11,721 nt of DNA from Zongyangia gallinarum (GTDB taxonomy: Bacteria > Bacillota > Clostridia > Oscillospirales > Ruminococcaceae): contig CAJFQY010000045.1 in NCBI GenBank assembly GCA_904419315.1, forward strand, positions 1 through 11,721. The letters are read 5' to 3'. Each line of letters starts with the position of its first letter. The first letter of the stretch is position 1. Below the pieces are notes generated by a model. That model was not told where the DNA came from and made no database searches. It saw only the letters and a program-made list of their open reading frames with translations. This document shows, piece by piece, positions 1 to 7,349 of the stretch. Position numbers and translations under genes: made by a program.

Positions 1-1
1 C

Positions 2-2191
2 GCTACCCAGGTCTTTGGGGACAATGTGGTCCAAGGCGAAAATTTGTGGGATAAGTTGGGCTTTCTGTTCGAACAGGGCAAGACCCTGTCGGGCGGAGGG
101 CTTGCCTCCGCTCTATTCGCCCTGCCTTTGACCTCCCTTTTGGGCAGTGTAGGCGCGGGCGTTGTCATTGTACTGCTCATCTTTGTCTTTCTCATGGTGC
201 TGACCGGGTTTACCCTGTTTGATCTGTTTAAGACAGCGGCAAAGCCGGTGAAAAAGATGGAGCAAGCCTATATTGAAAAGGCCCAGGAAAAGGAGGAGCG
301 GGCAGCGCAAGCCTCTTTTAACATCGACGTACCTTTGGATAAGGAGTCCAAATATATGCCGGCCCATCCGGTGGAAGCGCCTAAAGGCACTGGAGCTGCC
401 GCCATGACGGTGGAAGAGGAACAGGCCTGGGCAGAGGCGGAGTTGCTCAAACGTCAGGCGCAGGAAAGTGGCAGAAAACGCCGGGAAAACGAAAAAGCCC
501 GGGAGGAAGCGGCCAAAAAGCCGATGGAGATGGTGGAAGAGCTGCCTCCCATCAAGGCGCCGGACCCGATGGAGCTTTTAGACGCGCCGGAGGAGCGGCA
601 GCCGGAATCCCAGGAGCCTTCGATCCCGCCCTTTGAGGTGGAGGATACGCCGGTGGAGGTGAAGAAGGAGGGGGCAAAGGACGATGGCTTCCAGTTCGAC
701 CTAGGCGGGGCTGTAACAGAAGCGGTTGCCCCTGTTCACCCCAAGCCTCCCATCACCCTGCTCAAGGAGCCGGGACCTGCCCGGGTTGGGGATGAAAATG
801 AGCAGCAAAACGGGGAAATCCTCATCGAGACACTGAAAAGCTTCGGCGTCCGGGCCAGTATTATCGATATAGCCAGGGGCCCGGCGGTGACCCGTTATGA
901 ATTGCAGCCCGCCCCCGGGGTCAAGATCAGCAAGATTACCAACCTGGCCGACGATATTGCGCTGAACCTGGCCGCCGCCGGGGTGCGCATTGAGGCCCCC
1001 ATCCCCGGAAAGCCTGCGGTGGGTATCGAGGTGCCCAACAAGCATGTGGGGATTGTGGGCATTCGGGAAATTATTGATTCCCCAGAGTTTGAAAACAGCA
1101 AAAGTAAGCTGACGGTTGCGTTGGGCAAGGATGTTTCCGGCAATATTGCCGTAGCAGATATAGGAAAGATGCCTCATATGCTCATCGCCGGCGCCACCGG
1201 TTCCGGTAAATCGGTGTGTATTAACTCCATTATTATCAGCTTGCTCTATAAGGCGACCCCGGACGAGGTCAAACTTTTGATGGTGGACCCCAAGGTGGTA
1301 GAATTGGGCGTCTATAATGGCATCCCCAATCTGCTGGTTCCGGTGGTCACCGATCCCCGGAAAGCCGCCGGCGCCCTTAACTGGGCGGTCAATGAGATGC
1401 TAAACCGGTACAAGCTTTTTGCCGACAACGGTGTCCGGGATCTCAAGGGATTTAATAAGCTGGCAAATTCCAAGGAAGAAGAGGACTTTAAACCCCTGCC
1501 GGAAATTGTCATCATTATCGACGAGCTGGCAGACCTGATGATGGCCGCTCCCAACGAGGTGGAGGACGCGATCTGCCGTCTGGCCCAGATGGCCCGGGCG
1601 GCGGGAATGCATCTGGTCATCGCCACCCAGCGGCCTTCGGTAGACGTCATCACCGGCGTCATCAAGGCCAACATCCCCAGCCGAATTGCCTTTGCCGTCT
1701 CCTCCCAGGTGGATTCCCGCACCATTCTGGATATGGGCGGTGCAGAAAAGCTTTTGGGACGGGGCGATATGCTGTTTTATCCCGTGGGTATGTCCAAGCC
1801 ACTTCGTGTCCAGGGCTGTTATGTTTCGGACAGCGAGGTGGAACGGGTGGTGGCCTTTGTTAAGGAGGCACAGGACGCCGACTATGACGAGAATGTCATG
1901 GAGGAAATCGAAAAGCAGGCAGTGGCAGAAAAGAACAGCGGCGGCGATGGAGGCGGCTTCTCTGAGGAGGACGAGATGCTTCCCAAAGCCATCGAATGTG
2001 TGATCGAGGCCGGACAGGCCTCCACCTCCCTGCTGCAGAGAAGGCTGAAGCTGGGCTATGCCCGGGCGGCCCGGCTCATCGATGAGATGGAGCAGCGGGG
2101 TGTGGTGGGCCCCTTTGAGGGCAGCAAGCCCCGGCAGGTTTTGATGACACGGCAGCAGTGGATTGAAATGAACCTGCAGCGGGATGAGTAA
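2..2191 (+). CDS. ftsK: DNA translocase FtsK/SpoIIIE, 5' end missing
   Basis: This is a membrane-anchored hexameric ATPase that pumps double-stranded DNA through the division or sporulation septum. The frame is open to the left edge, so the true start and the first membrane helices lie outside the window; the GTG at 26 is internal. What is visible: the last membrane segment (about 150-220), a charged, Glu/Lys/Pro-rich linker (about 240-780), and the RecA-like motor. The motor has Walker A GATGSGKS at 1190-1213 and Walker B IVIIIDE at 1505-1525. The C-terminal winged-helix gamma domain (about 1960-2160, with LLQRRLKLGYARAARLIDEM) reads orientation motifs in the chromosome. The gene ends in TAA, 77 bases before ygiQ. 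The family assignment is certain. Whether it acts as FtsK, SpoIIIE or both cannot be told here. Confidence 0.96.
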   Translation, partial: ATQVFGDNVVQGENLWDKLGFLFEQGKTLSGGGLASALFALPLTSLLGSVGAGVVIVLLIFVFLMVLTGFTLFDLFKTAAKPVKKMEQAYIEKAQEKEERAAQASFNIDVPLDKESKYMPAHPVEAPKGTGAAAMTVEEEQAWAEAELLKRQAQESGRKRRENEKAREEAAKKPMEMVEELPPIKAPDPMELLDAPEERQPESQEPSIPPFEVEDTPVEVKKEGAKDDGFQFDLGGAVTEAVAPVHPKPPITLLKEPGPARVGDENEQQNGEILIETLKSFGVRASIIDIARGPAVTRYELQPAPGVKISKITNLADDIALNLAAAGVRIEAPIPGKPAVGIEVPNKHVGIVGIREIIDSPEFENSKSKLTVALGKDVSGNIAVADIGKMPHMLIAGATGSGKSVCINSIIISLLYKATPDEVKLLMVDPKVVELGVYNGIPNLLVPVVTDPRKAAGALNWAVNEMLNRYKLFADNGVRDLKGFNKLANSKEEEDFKPLPEIVIIIDELADLMMAAPNEVEDAICRLAQMARAAGMHLVIATQRPSVDVITGVIKANIPSRIAFAVSSQVDSRTILDMGGAEKLLGRGDMLFYPVGMSKPLRVQGCYVSDSEVERVVAFVKEAQDADYDENVMEEIEKQAVAEKNSGGDGGGFSEEDEMLPKAIECVIEAGQASTSLLQRRLKLGYARAARLIDEMEQRGVVGPFEGSKPRQVLMTRQQWIEMNLQRDE

Positions 2192-2216
2192 ATGGAACAT
2201 GGACGAAAACAATAGC

Positions 2217-2243
2217 AGAGCGGCGGAGCGACTTCGCCGCTCT
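2217..2243 (+). other. Stem-loop between ftsK and ygiQ
   Basis: A 12-base-pair hairpin with one G-T pair: arms 2217-2228 and 2232-2243, loop CGA. It is followed only by TTTGCG, so as an intrinsic terminator it would be weak. It sits 13 bases before the ygiQ ribosome binding site (TAGGAG, 2257-2262). It could be a weak ftsK terminator, an RNA-stabilising or processing structure at the head of the ygiQ operon, or both. The structure is seen; its role is inferred. Confidence 0.5.
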
Positions 2244-2268
2244 TTGCGACCAGGAATAGGAGCGTTTT

Positions 2269-4200
2269 ATGGCTGAATTTCTACCCATTTTCAAACGGGA
2301 TATGGCGGCCCGTGGCTGGGATGAACTGGACTTTATCTGCGTCACCGGCGACGCCTATGTTGACCACCCCAGTTTTGGCATCGCCATCATCTCCCGGCTT
2401 TTGGAGAGCCTGGGGTACAAGGTAGGGGTCATTCCACAGCCGAGCTGGAAAAACCTCACCGACATTACCCGTTTAGGCCGCCCTCGGTACGGATTTTTTG
2501 TCACTTCGGGGAATATTGACTCCATGGTAGCCCATTACACTGCCGCCAAGAGAAAGCGCAGCGACGATCAGTACACCGCCGGCGGCAAAGCGGGACGCCG
2601 TCCTGATCGGGCGGTTATCGTCTATACAAAGCTCATCAAAGAGGCCTATCCGGATGTTCCTGTCATTCTGGGGGGCCTAGAGGCGTCGCTGCGCCGGTTT
2701 GCCCACTATGACTATTGGGATGATGAGGTCCGCCCCTCTATTCTGGTGGATTCCGGTGCCGATCTGCTTTCCTTTGGCATGGGGGAGCATCAGACGGAGG
2801 AAATCGCCCGGAGGCTTTCCGCCGGGGAGGATGTTTCCACCCTTCGGGACATCCGAGGCACCTGCTATCTTTGCCGCCAGTTTGAACTGCCTACCGACGC
2901 GGTCTCCTGCGCTTCTTTCGATAAGGTGCGGGCGGATAAGCAAACCTATGCCAGAGCCTGCAAAATCCAGATCGACGAGCAGGACCATGTAACAGGCCGG
3001 GCTGTCATCCAAAAGCATGGGGAGCTTTACCTGGTGCAGAACCCGCCCAGCCTGCCCCTAACCACACCGGAGCTGGACCGGGTCTATGCCATGGATTTCT
3101 GCCGCACCTATCACCCGGAGTATGAGAAATTAGGCGGTGTCCCCGGCATCAAAGAGGTGGAGTTTTCCATTGCGCACAACCGGGGCTGCTTCGGCGCCTG
3201 CAATTTCTGCTCCATCGCCTTCCATCAAGGGCGGTATATTACCACCCGCAGTGAGGAGTCGGTATTGCGGGAGGCGAAACTTTTGACCCAGCTTCCCGGA
3301 TTTAAAGGATATATCCACGATATTGGCGGCCCCACCGCCAACTTCCGCCATCCCTCCTGCAAAAAACAGGAGAAGGCGGGGCTTTGCAAGGGCAAAAAAT
3401 GCCTGGCGCCACAACCATGTCCTGCCCTGCAGGTGGATCATACCGAGTACCTGGAGCTATTGCGGAAGGTCCGGGTGCTGCCCAAGGTCAAAAAGGTGTT
3501 CATCCGTTCCGGTATCCGGTATGACTATGTCATCCGGGATAAAGACGACCGCTTTTTGGAGGAACTGGTGGAGCACCATGTCTCCGGCCAGCTCAAAGTG
3601 GCTCCGGAGCATTGCAGCGCCCGGGTGCTGGACATGATGGGCAAGCCTCATATCTCCGCCTACGAGGAGTTTCAAAAAAAGTTTTACCGCGCAACCAAGA
3701 GGGCGGGGAAGGAACAGTATCTGGTGCCCTATCTCATGTCCTCCCACCCTGGTTCCACCCTGAAAGACGCGGTACAGCTGGCCCTCTTTCTCAAGAAAAA
3801 CAACATCCATCCCGAGCAGGTGCAGGATTTTTATCCCACGCCGGGTACCGTCTCCACCTGCATGTTCTATACCGGATTGGATCCCAACACCATGAAACCG
3901 GTGTATGTCCCCCGTACGCCGGAAGAAAAGATGATGCAGCGTGTACTGTTGCAATACTTTAAGCCGCAAAACCGCCATCTTGTCATCAAAGCCTTAAAAG
4001 CCGCTGGACGGGAGGATCTCATTGGAAAAGGGCCGGGCTGCCTGGTCAGCGCCCCCTATGATCCCAATGCCAAGTATAAGGCGCAGGCCGCCCAGAAGAC
4101 GACGGCCAAAGGGAAAAATGGCAGAGGACGGCAGGGCAATACTTCCCAAAGAGGGAACCAACGGAGAGAAAAGAACCGGCAGAAGAGGGGGAGAGGATAG
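2269..4200 (+). CDS. ygiQ: YgiQ family radical SAM protein
   Basis: A 643-residue member of the YgiQ (UPF0313) family, whose reaction and substrate are not known. The layout is as expected: an N-terminal Radical_SAM_N domain of cobalamin-binding-like type (roughly residues 5-280), the radical SAM core with CxxxCxxC at Cys307, Cys311 and Cys314 (RGCFGACNFCS) for the 4Fe-4S cluster, and the YgiQ C-terminal domain (about 490-600). A second cysteine group (364, 373, 378, 384) lies within the core. The last 40 or so residues are a Lys/Arg/Gln/Gly-rich tail of low complexity. The ATG at 2269 has TAGGAG six bases upstream. It ends in TAG just 3 bases before the next start, so it is probably translationally coupled to it. 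Confidence 0.93.
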   Translation: MAEFLPIFKRDMAARGWDELDFICVTGDAYVDHPSFGIAIISRLLESLGYKVGVIPQPSWKNLTDITRLGRPRYGFFVTSGNIDSMVAHYTAAKRKRSDDQYTAGGKAGRRPDRAVIVYTKLIKEAYPDVPVILGGLEASLRRFAHYDYWDDEVRPSILVDSGADLLSFGMGEHQTEEIARRLSAGEDVSTLRDIRGTCYLCRQFELPTDAVSCASFDKVRADKQTYARACKIQIDEQDHVTGRAVIQKHGELYLVQNPPSLPLTTPELDRVYAMDFCRTYHPEYEKLGGVPGIKEVEFSIAHNRGCFGACNFCSIAFHQGRYITTRSEESVLREAKLLTQLPGFKGYIHDIGGPTANFRHPSCKKQEKAGLCKGKKCLAPQPCPALQVDHTEYLELLRKVRVLPKVKKVFIRSGIRYDYVIRDKDDRFLEELVEHHVSGQLKVAPEHCSARVLDMMGKPHISAYEEFQKKFYRATKRAGKEQYLVPYLMSSHPGSTLKDAVQLALFLKKNNIHPEQVQDFYPTPGTVSTCMFYTGLDPNTMKPVYVPRTPEEKMMQRVLLQYFKPQNRHLVIKALKAAGREDLIGKGPGCLVSAPYDPNAKYKAQAAQKTTAKGKNGRGRQGNTSQRGNQRREKNRQKRGRG

Positions 4201-4203
4201 CAG

Positions 4204-5160
4204 GTGGGCCGATATAGAAGAAAGCGGCGGACCCTTCTTGGGTTCATTGGGGGGATTTTGGCCCTCCTTTGTATCCTGGTGACGGTGGCGTCTCATACAC
4301 AGCCGCCCTTTCCCATGCCCACCTGGGACGACATTTTCCAAAAGGCTGGGCTGAGCGAAAGCCAGCCGGTCATCGGCGGCGATATGGAGGACGGCATCTC
4401 CGTCCACATTATCGATGTGGGCCAGGGGGAGAGCATCCTGATCAAAACCGATGGCGGCAATGTGCTCATCGACGCGGGAGAAAACGATCAGGGCTCTGTA
4501 GTGATGGATTATCTCCAAAGCCAGGACGTGGATACCATCGATGTATTGGTAGGAACGCATCCTCATTCCGACCACATTGGCGGTGCGGATGACATAATCG
4601 AAAACATGCAGGTCAAACAGGTCATGATGCCTGACATCCCGGACAGTATCATGCCCACCACCAAGACATTCCAGGATGTGCTCACTGCTGTTGAGGATCA
4701 GGGGTTGGAGATTACGATCATAGAGCCTGGGGATTCCTTCGATGTGGGTGGCGCCCACTTTCTGGTATTGGGCCCGCTGCAGGAATATGATGATCTCAAC
4801 AATATTTCCGCAGTGCTCAAGATGACTTACGGAGAGCGGTCTTTCCTCTTCACCGGGGATGCTGAGAAGAAAGCAGAGGATGATATGGTGGCCTCCGGGG
4901 AAGACCTTTCCGCCGATGTGCTGGCGGCGGGACATCACGGCAGCAGCACATCCTCCAGTCAGGAGTTCCTCAATCAGGTAAACCCCAGTTTCGCGGCCAT
5001 CTCCTGTGGGGAGGGCAATGATTACGGACATCCCCATGAGGAGACCCTTGCCCGTTTCGCGGCCATGGGGGTTGAAGTCCACCGCACGGACTGGGAGGGT
5101 TCCATTGCCTTTCTAACCGACGGCAAAACTATAGCGGTGGAAACTCAAAAAGCTGCGTAA
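4204..5160 (+). CDS. Membrane-anchored MBL-fold hydrolase, ComEC-like
   Basis: A metallo-beta-lactamase-fold hydrolase of the type fused to the ComEC/Rec2 DNA-uptake channel, here standing alone. The 318 residues start with RYRRKRR and a hydrophobic segment (about 11-30), a signal anchor or signal peptide that puts the catalytic domain outside the membrane. Metal ligands are intact: HxHxDH at His119, His121, Asp123 and His124 (THPHSDHIGG), Asp219 in FTGDAE, and His244-His245 in GHHGSS. The opening IDVGQGESILI (from about residue 71) is characteristic of this group. ComEC domains are thought to degrade the non-imported DNA strand; whether this copy cuts nucleic acid is unknown. GTG start with GAGAGG about 8 bases upstream, 3 bases after ygiQ. 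The TAA stop runs into the next gene's Shine-Dalgarno sequence (TAAGGAGG). Confidence 0.9.
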   Translation: MGRYRRKRRTLLGFIGGILALLCILVTVASHTQPPFPMPTWDDIFQKAGLSESQPVIGGDMEDGISVHIIDVGQGESILIKTDGGNVLIDAGENDQGSVVMDYLQSQDVDTIDVLVGTHPHSDHIGGADDIIENMQVKQVMMPDIPDSIMPTTKTFQDVLTAVEDQGLEITIIEPGDSFDVGGAHFLVLGPLQEYDDLNNISAVLKMTYGERSFLFTGDAEKKAEDDMVASGEDLSADVLAAGHHGSSTSSSQEFLNQVNPSFAAISCGEGNDYGHPHEETLARFAAMGVEVHRTDWEGSIAFLTDGKTIAVETQKAA

Positions 5161-5173
5161 GGAGGATTTTTTG

Positions 5174-5407
5174 GTGCAATCTATAGGTATCGACCGCATA
5201 GAAGAAACCATTGCAGTCTGCCAGGAGGAGGACGGTACACGGCGGGAAATCCCGGTGGACCTTCTCCCGCAGGGCGCCAAGGAAGGGGACTGGCTCCTTT
5301 TTGACGGAAAGGATTACTTTCCAGATCCCCAGCAGACCAAAAGAAAGCGGGAAGCAGCTGTGAACCTATTTCATAGATTAAAAAAGGGGGGGAGAAGCCA
5401 TGGGTAA
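5174..5407 (+). CDS. DUF3006 domain protein
   Basis: A small cytoplasmic protein of 77 residues with the DUF3006 pattern: an IDRIEETIAVC opening strand, IPVDLLPQGAKEGDWLLFDG in the middle, and a charged helix (QTKRKREAAVNLFHRLKK) at the end. The function of this domain is unknown, but from general knowledge of Firmicutes genomes it is often encoded beside stand-alone ComEC-like MBL hydrolases, as here. Two starts are possible: GTG at 5174 (8 bases after GGAGG) and TTG at 5171 (5 bases after). GTG is preferred on codon grounds. The stop TAA at 5405-5407 overlaps the start of the flavin reductase gene by 8 bases. A homopolymer tract A6G7 (5380-5392) lies in its last codons and doubles as the Shine-Dalgarno region of the next gene. 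Confidence 0.85.
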   Translation: MQSIGIDRIEETIAVCQEEDGTRREIPVDLLPQGAKEGDWLLFDGKDYFPDPQQTKRKREAAVNLFHRLKKGGRSHG

Positions 5408-6002
5408 GGTCCTTTGGAATCCGGGAACCCTTCTGGGGCCGGTGCCGCCGGCCCTTGTCACCTGCGGCAGTGTGGAACAGCCCAATGTCCTCACCGTGGC
5501 CTGGACCGGTATTGTCAATACAAAGCCTCCCATGACCTATGTATCCATCCGTCCCCAGCGATACTCCTATGGCCTGATCAAAGAGTCGGGGGAATTTGTC
5601 ATCAATCTGACGACAGCCGCTTTGGTTCGCGCCGCCGACTTTTGCGGGGTTAAAAGCGGCCGGGATATGGATAAACTGGCCGCCTGCGGTCTAACGGCTC
5701 TACCGGCCGGGAAGGTGTCGGCGCCGGTTTTGGGGGAAAGCCCCCTGAGCTTGGAATGCCAGGTCAAAGAAATCATAGAGCTTGGCACCCATCACATGTT
5801 CCTAGCGGAGATTTTGGCCATGGACGTGGAGGAAAGCCTGATTGACAAAGAGGGAAAGCTCCATTTGGAACGTGCCGGGCTTGTGGGATACGCTCACGGT
5901 ACCTACTACGGCCTGGGAGAGCGTTTGGGAACCTTTGGCTATTCGGTGCGCAAACGCCCCCCAAAAGGACGCAGACACAGGCCGGGCCGGCGATCAAAAT
6001 AA
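5400..6002 (+). CDS. Flavin reductase-like FMN-binding protein
   Basis: A 200-residue protein of the flavin reductase-like, FMN-binding split-barrel family. Such proteins bind FMN and either reduce free flavin with NAD(P)H or act as a flavoprotein; this one's substrate cannot be named. Recognisable parts are the start WNPGTLLGPVPPALVTCGS, then NVLTVAWTGIVNTKPPM and GEFVINLTTA, the typical FMN-contacting strands, with DFCGVKSGRDMDK in the middle. The fold ends near residue 180. The remaining tail (KRPPKGRRHRPGRRSK) is strongly basic and not part of the usual fold. The ATG at 5400 overlaps the DUF3006 stop by 8 bases and is preceded by a purine-rich GGGGGAG ribosome binding site, so coupling is likely. 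The thioesterase gene follows after 15 bases. Confidence 0.88.
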   Translation: MGKVLWNPGTLLGPVPPALVTCGSVEQPNVLTVAWTGIVNTKPPMTYVSIRPQRYSYGLIKESGEFVINLTTAALVRAADFCGVKSGRDMDKLAACGLTALPAGKVSAPVLGESPLSLECQVKEIIELGTHHMFLAEILAMDVEESLIDKEGKLHLERAGLVGYAHGTYYGLGERLGTFGYSVRKRPPKGRRHRPGRRSK

Positions 6003-6017
6003 AGGAAGGAGATCAGA

Positions 6018-6491
6018 ATGCAAGCAGAAAAAAGAGTTTCCGATTCTTATACAGAACAAATCCATATTCTTATGCCCCAGCATATCAACGGTTACAAGCG
6101 GCTTTTTGGTGGTGTGCTGATGGAGTGGATTGACGTATTAGCCGCCGTGGTAGCGAGAAGGCATGCAAACTGCAACGTGACTACGGCTTCAGTGGACAAT
6201 CTCCAGTTTAAGGCGGCTGCCCATGTCAACTCCACCATCTTCATGTCGGGACGGATTACCTATGTGGGCCGCACTTCCATGGAGGTGCGGGTAGACACCT
6301 TTGTGGAGAGTCTGGACGGCAATCGAAAGATGGTCAACCGCGCTTACCTGGTCTTTGTGGCTTTGGATGAAAATGAACATCCGGTGCCGGTGCCTCGGCT
6401 TATTTTAGAGACGGAGGAGGAGCGGCAGGAATGGGAGGCGGGAGCTAAACGCCATGCCCTGCGAAAACAGCGCCGGTTGGAAAATTATTGA
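6018..6491 (+). CDS. Hotdog-fold acyl-CoA thioesterase
   Basis: A 157-residue hotdog-fold thioesterase of the YciA/YkhA type, which hydrolyses acyl-CoA to free acid and CoA in the cytoplasm. Visible motifs: NGYKRLFGGVLMEWID (residues 24-39, Asp39 being the likely catalytic acid on the central helix), VTTASVDNLQF, and GRITYVGRTSMEVRV, all standard for this group. The charged C-terminal helix (about 130-155) is also usual. The chain length of its acyl-CoA substrate cannot be read from sequence. ATG at 6018 has AAGGAGAT 6 to 13 bases upstream. It is the last gene of the + strand cluster and is followed after about 40 bases by a strong terminator. Confidence 0.92.
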   Translation: MQAEKRVSDSYTEQIHILMPQHINGYKRLFGGVLMEWIDVLAAVVARRHANCNVTTASVDNLQFKAAAHVNSTIFMSGRITYVGRTSMEVRVDTFVESLDGNRKMVNRAYLVFVALDENEHPVPVPRLILETEEERQEWEAGAKRHALRKQRRLENY

Positions 6492-6531
6492 TTAGATCGG
6501 CTTTGTGAATGACAGAGATATGAAAGCGATA

Positions 6532-6562
6532 AAAAAGGAGGGACATCATGTCCCTCCTTTTT
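6532..6562. terminator. Bidirectional intrinsic terminator
   Basis: A perfect inverted repeat: arms AAAAAGGAGGGAC (6532-6544) and GTCCCTCCTTTTT (6550-6562), loop ATCAT. The GC core is flanked by A and T tracts, so it gives a T run on either strand. It sits between two converging genes, 40 bases after the thioesterase stop and 17 bases after the VTT gene stop, and should terminate both. Confidence 0.93.
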
Positions 6563-6579
6563 CGGAGAAAAAATATTAT

Positions 6580-7281
6580 TTACTTTTCCTTTTGCAGTTT
6601 GGCCATCATTTTTTTGTGGATGAAGATACCGGCAATGCCGATAATTCCCACCCCGGCAAAGACCAGGATGGAAGTCAGGATATTCCCCTCGATGAAAGAA
6701 GAACCGATAAAGGTGGAGGAAATCACCGAAGGGATCCGGGCGAAAAGGGAAAGAAGGAGAAAACGTCCCATAGAGATGGGGGTAATCCCCGCCACATAGG
6801 TCAGCACATCCTTGGGGGTGCCGGGGATAAAGAACAAGAGGAAAATCAGGGTTTCCAGACGGGTGGTGTTATGCAAAAATTTGTAGCTTTGCAATTTTTC
6901 TTCGCTGACAAACTTGGTCAATAAGGGATAACCAAACTTGCGAACGGCCCAAAAAATCCCTCCGGATCCTAGAAGCAAGCCCAGATAACAGGTCAGAAGC
7001 CCACCCCAGGTGCCAAACATGGCGCCTGCCAATAATTCAATGGGTTCGCCTGGGATGACAGCGAGAATTACCTGCAGGATTTGCAGACCTAAAATGATAA
7101 AGAAACCGCCAATCCCGAAGGAACGCAGGGTGTTTTTAAAATTTTCCAGATTTTCCGGCTTTGCCAGGGAAGAAACAAAGGGAAATGCAGCCACTGTGGC
7201 ACCGATGAGGACGACGATGACAAGGACAAGGGCCACAATCTGCCAAGGCGTAAGCCGGCGTTGTTTTTTTTCAGATGACAT
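6580..7281 (-). CDS. TVP38/TMEM64 (VTT-domain) membrane protein
   Basis: A 233-residue integral membrane protein of the TVP38/TMEM64 family, in the wider DedA/VTT group whose studied members move or scramble lipids; the role of this copy is unknown. A first helix spans residues 13-35. The two re-entrant half motifs are clear: VIPGEPIELLAGAMFGTWGG (75-94) and FFIPGTPKDVLTYVAG (150-165), with Pro and Gly in the expected places. ARIPSVISSTFIGSS (181-195) and a last helix (about 202-221) follow, then a Lys-rich cytoplasmic end. The ATG at 7281 is preceded by AGAAAGG 9 bases upstream. It is transcribed alone, opposite to the + cluster, with a long structured leader upstream (7282-7604) that may control it. 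Confidence 0.9.
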   Translation of the reverse strand: MSSEKKQRRLTPWQIVALVLVIVVLIGATVAAFPFVSSLAKPENLENFKNTLRSFGIGGFFIILGLQILQVILAVIPGEPIELLAGAMFGTWGGLLTCYLGLLLGSGGIFWAVRKFGYPLLTKFVSEEKLQSYKFLHNTTRLETLIFLLFFIPGTPKDVLTYVAGITPISMGRFLLLSLFARIPSVISSTFIGSSFIEGNILTSILVFAGVGIIGIAGIFIHKKMMAKLQKEK

Positions 7282-7313
7282 ACAAAACGGCCTTTCTCTG
7301 GTGAAACGGTCTG

Positions 7314-7339
7314 AAAAAATACAGATATCTGTATTTTTT
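7314..7339 (-). terminator. Palindromic terminator-like hairpin in the VTT leader
   Basis: A perfect 26-base palindrome centred on GATATC. Read on the - strand it forms an 11-pair stem (AAAAAAUACAG with CUGUAUUUUUU), loop AUAU, ending in six U. It lies 32 bases before the VTT start codon, inside the leader, so it could cause premature termination. The stem is AU-rich and so weaker than the other terminators here. It may instead be an operator for a dimeric regulator. Confidence 0.5.
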
Positions 7340-7349
7340 GGACAGATAT
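7325..7349 (-). promoter_or_regulatory. Possible antiterminator overlapping the palindrome
   Basis: A second copy of ACAGATAT (+ 7342-7349) lies 21 bases from the copy inside the palindrome. In the - strand RNA this gives AUAUCUGU, which can pair over 8 bases with ACAGAUAU (+ 7325-7332), loop CCAAAAAAU. That pairing would use up the 5' arm of the terminator stem, so the two structures exclude each other, as in transcription attenuators. Alternatively, the 21-base spacing (two helix turns) fits tandem protein-binding half-sites. Confidence 0.4.

Noticed and set aside
1400..2212. A 270-codon - strand frame opposite ftsK
   Set aside because: Antisense to the FtsK motor and gamma domains; His-rich shadow protein with no recognisable domain.
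2192..2215. Seven-codon mini-frame directly after the ftsK stop
   Set aside because: No ribosome binding site and no sign of a leader-peptide arrangement.
3994..5082. A 362-codon - strand frame across ygiQ and the MBL gene
   Set aside because: It crosses two well-supported genes antisense and resembles no known protein.
6505..6924. A + strand frame of 139 codons after the thioesterase
   Set aside because: It runs through the bidirectional terminator and opposite the VTT gene; composition is low-complexity charged.
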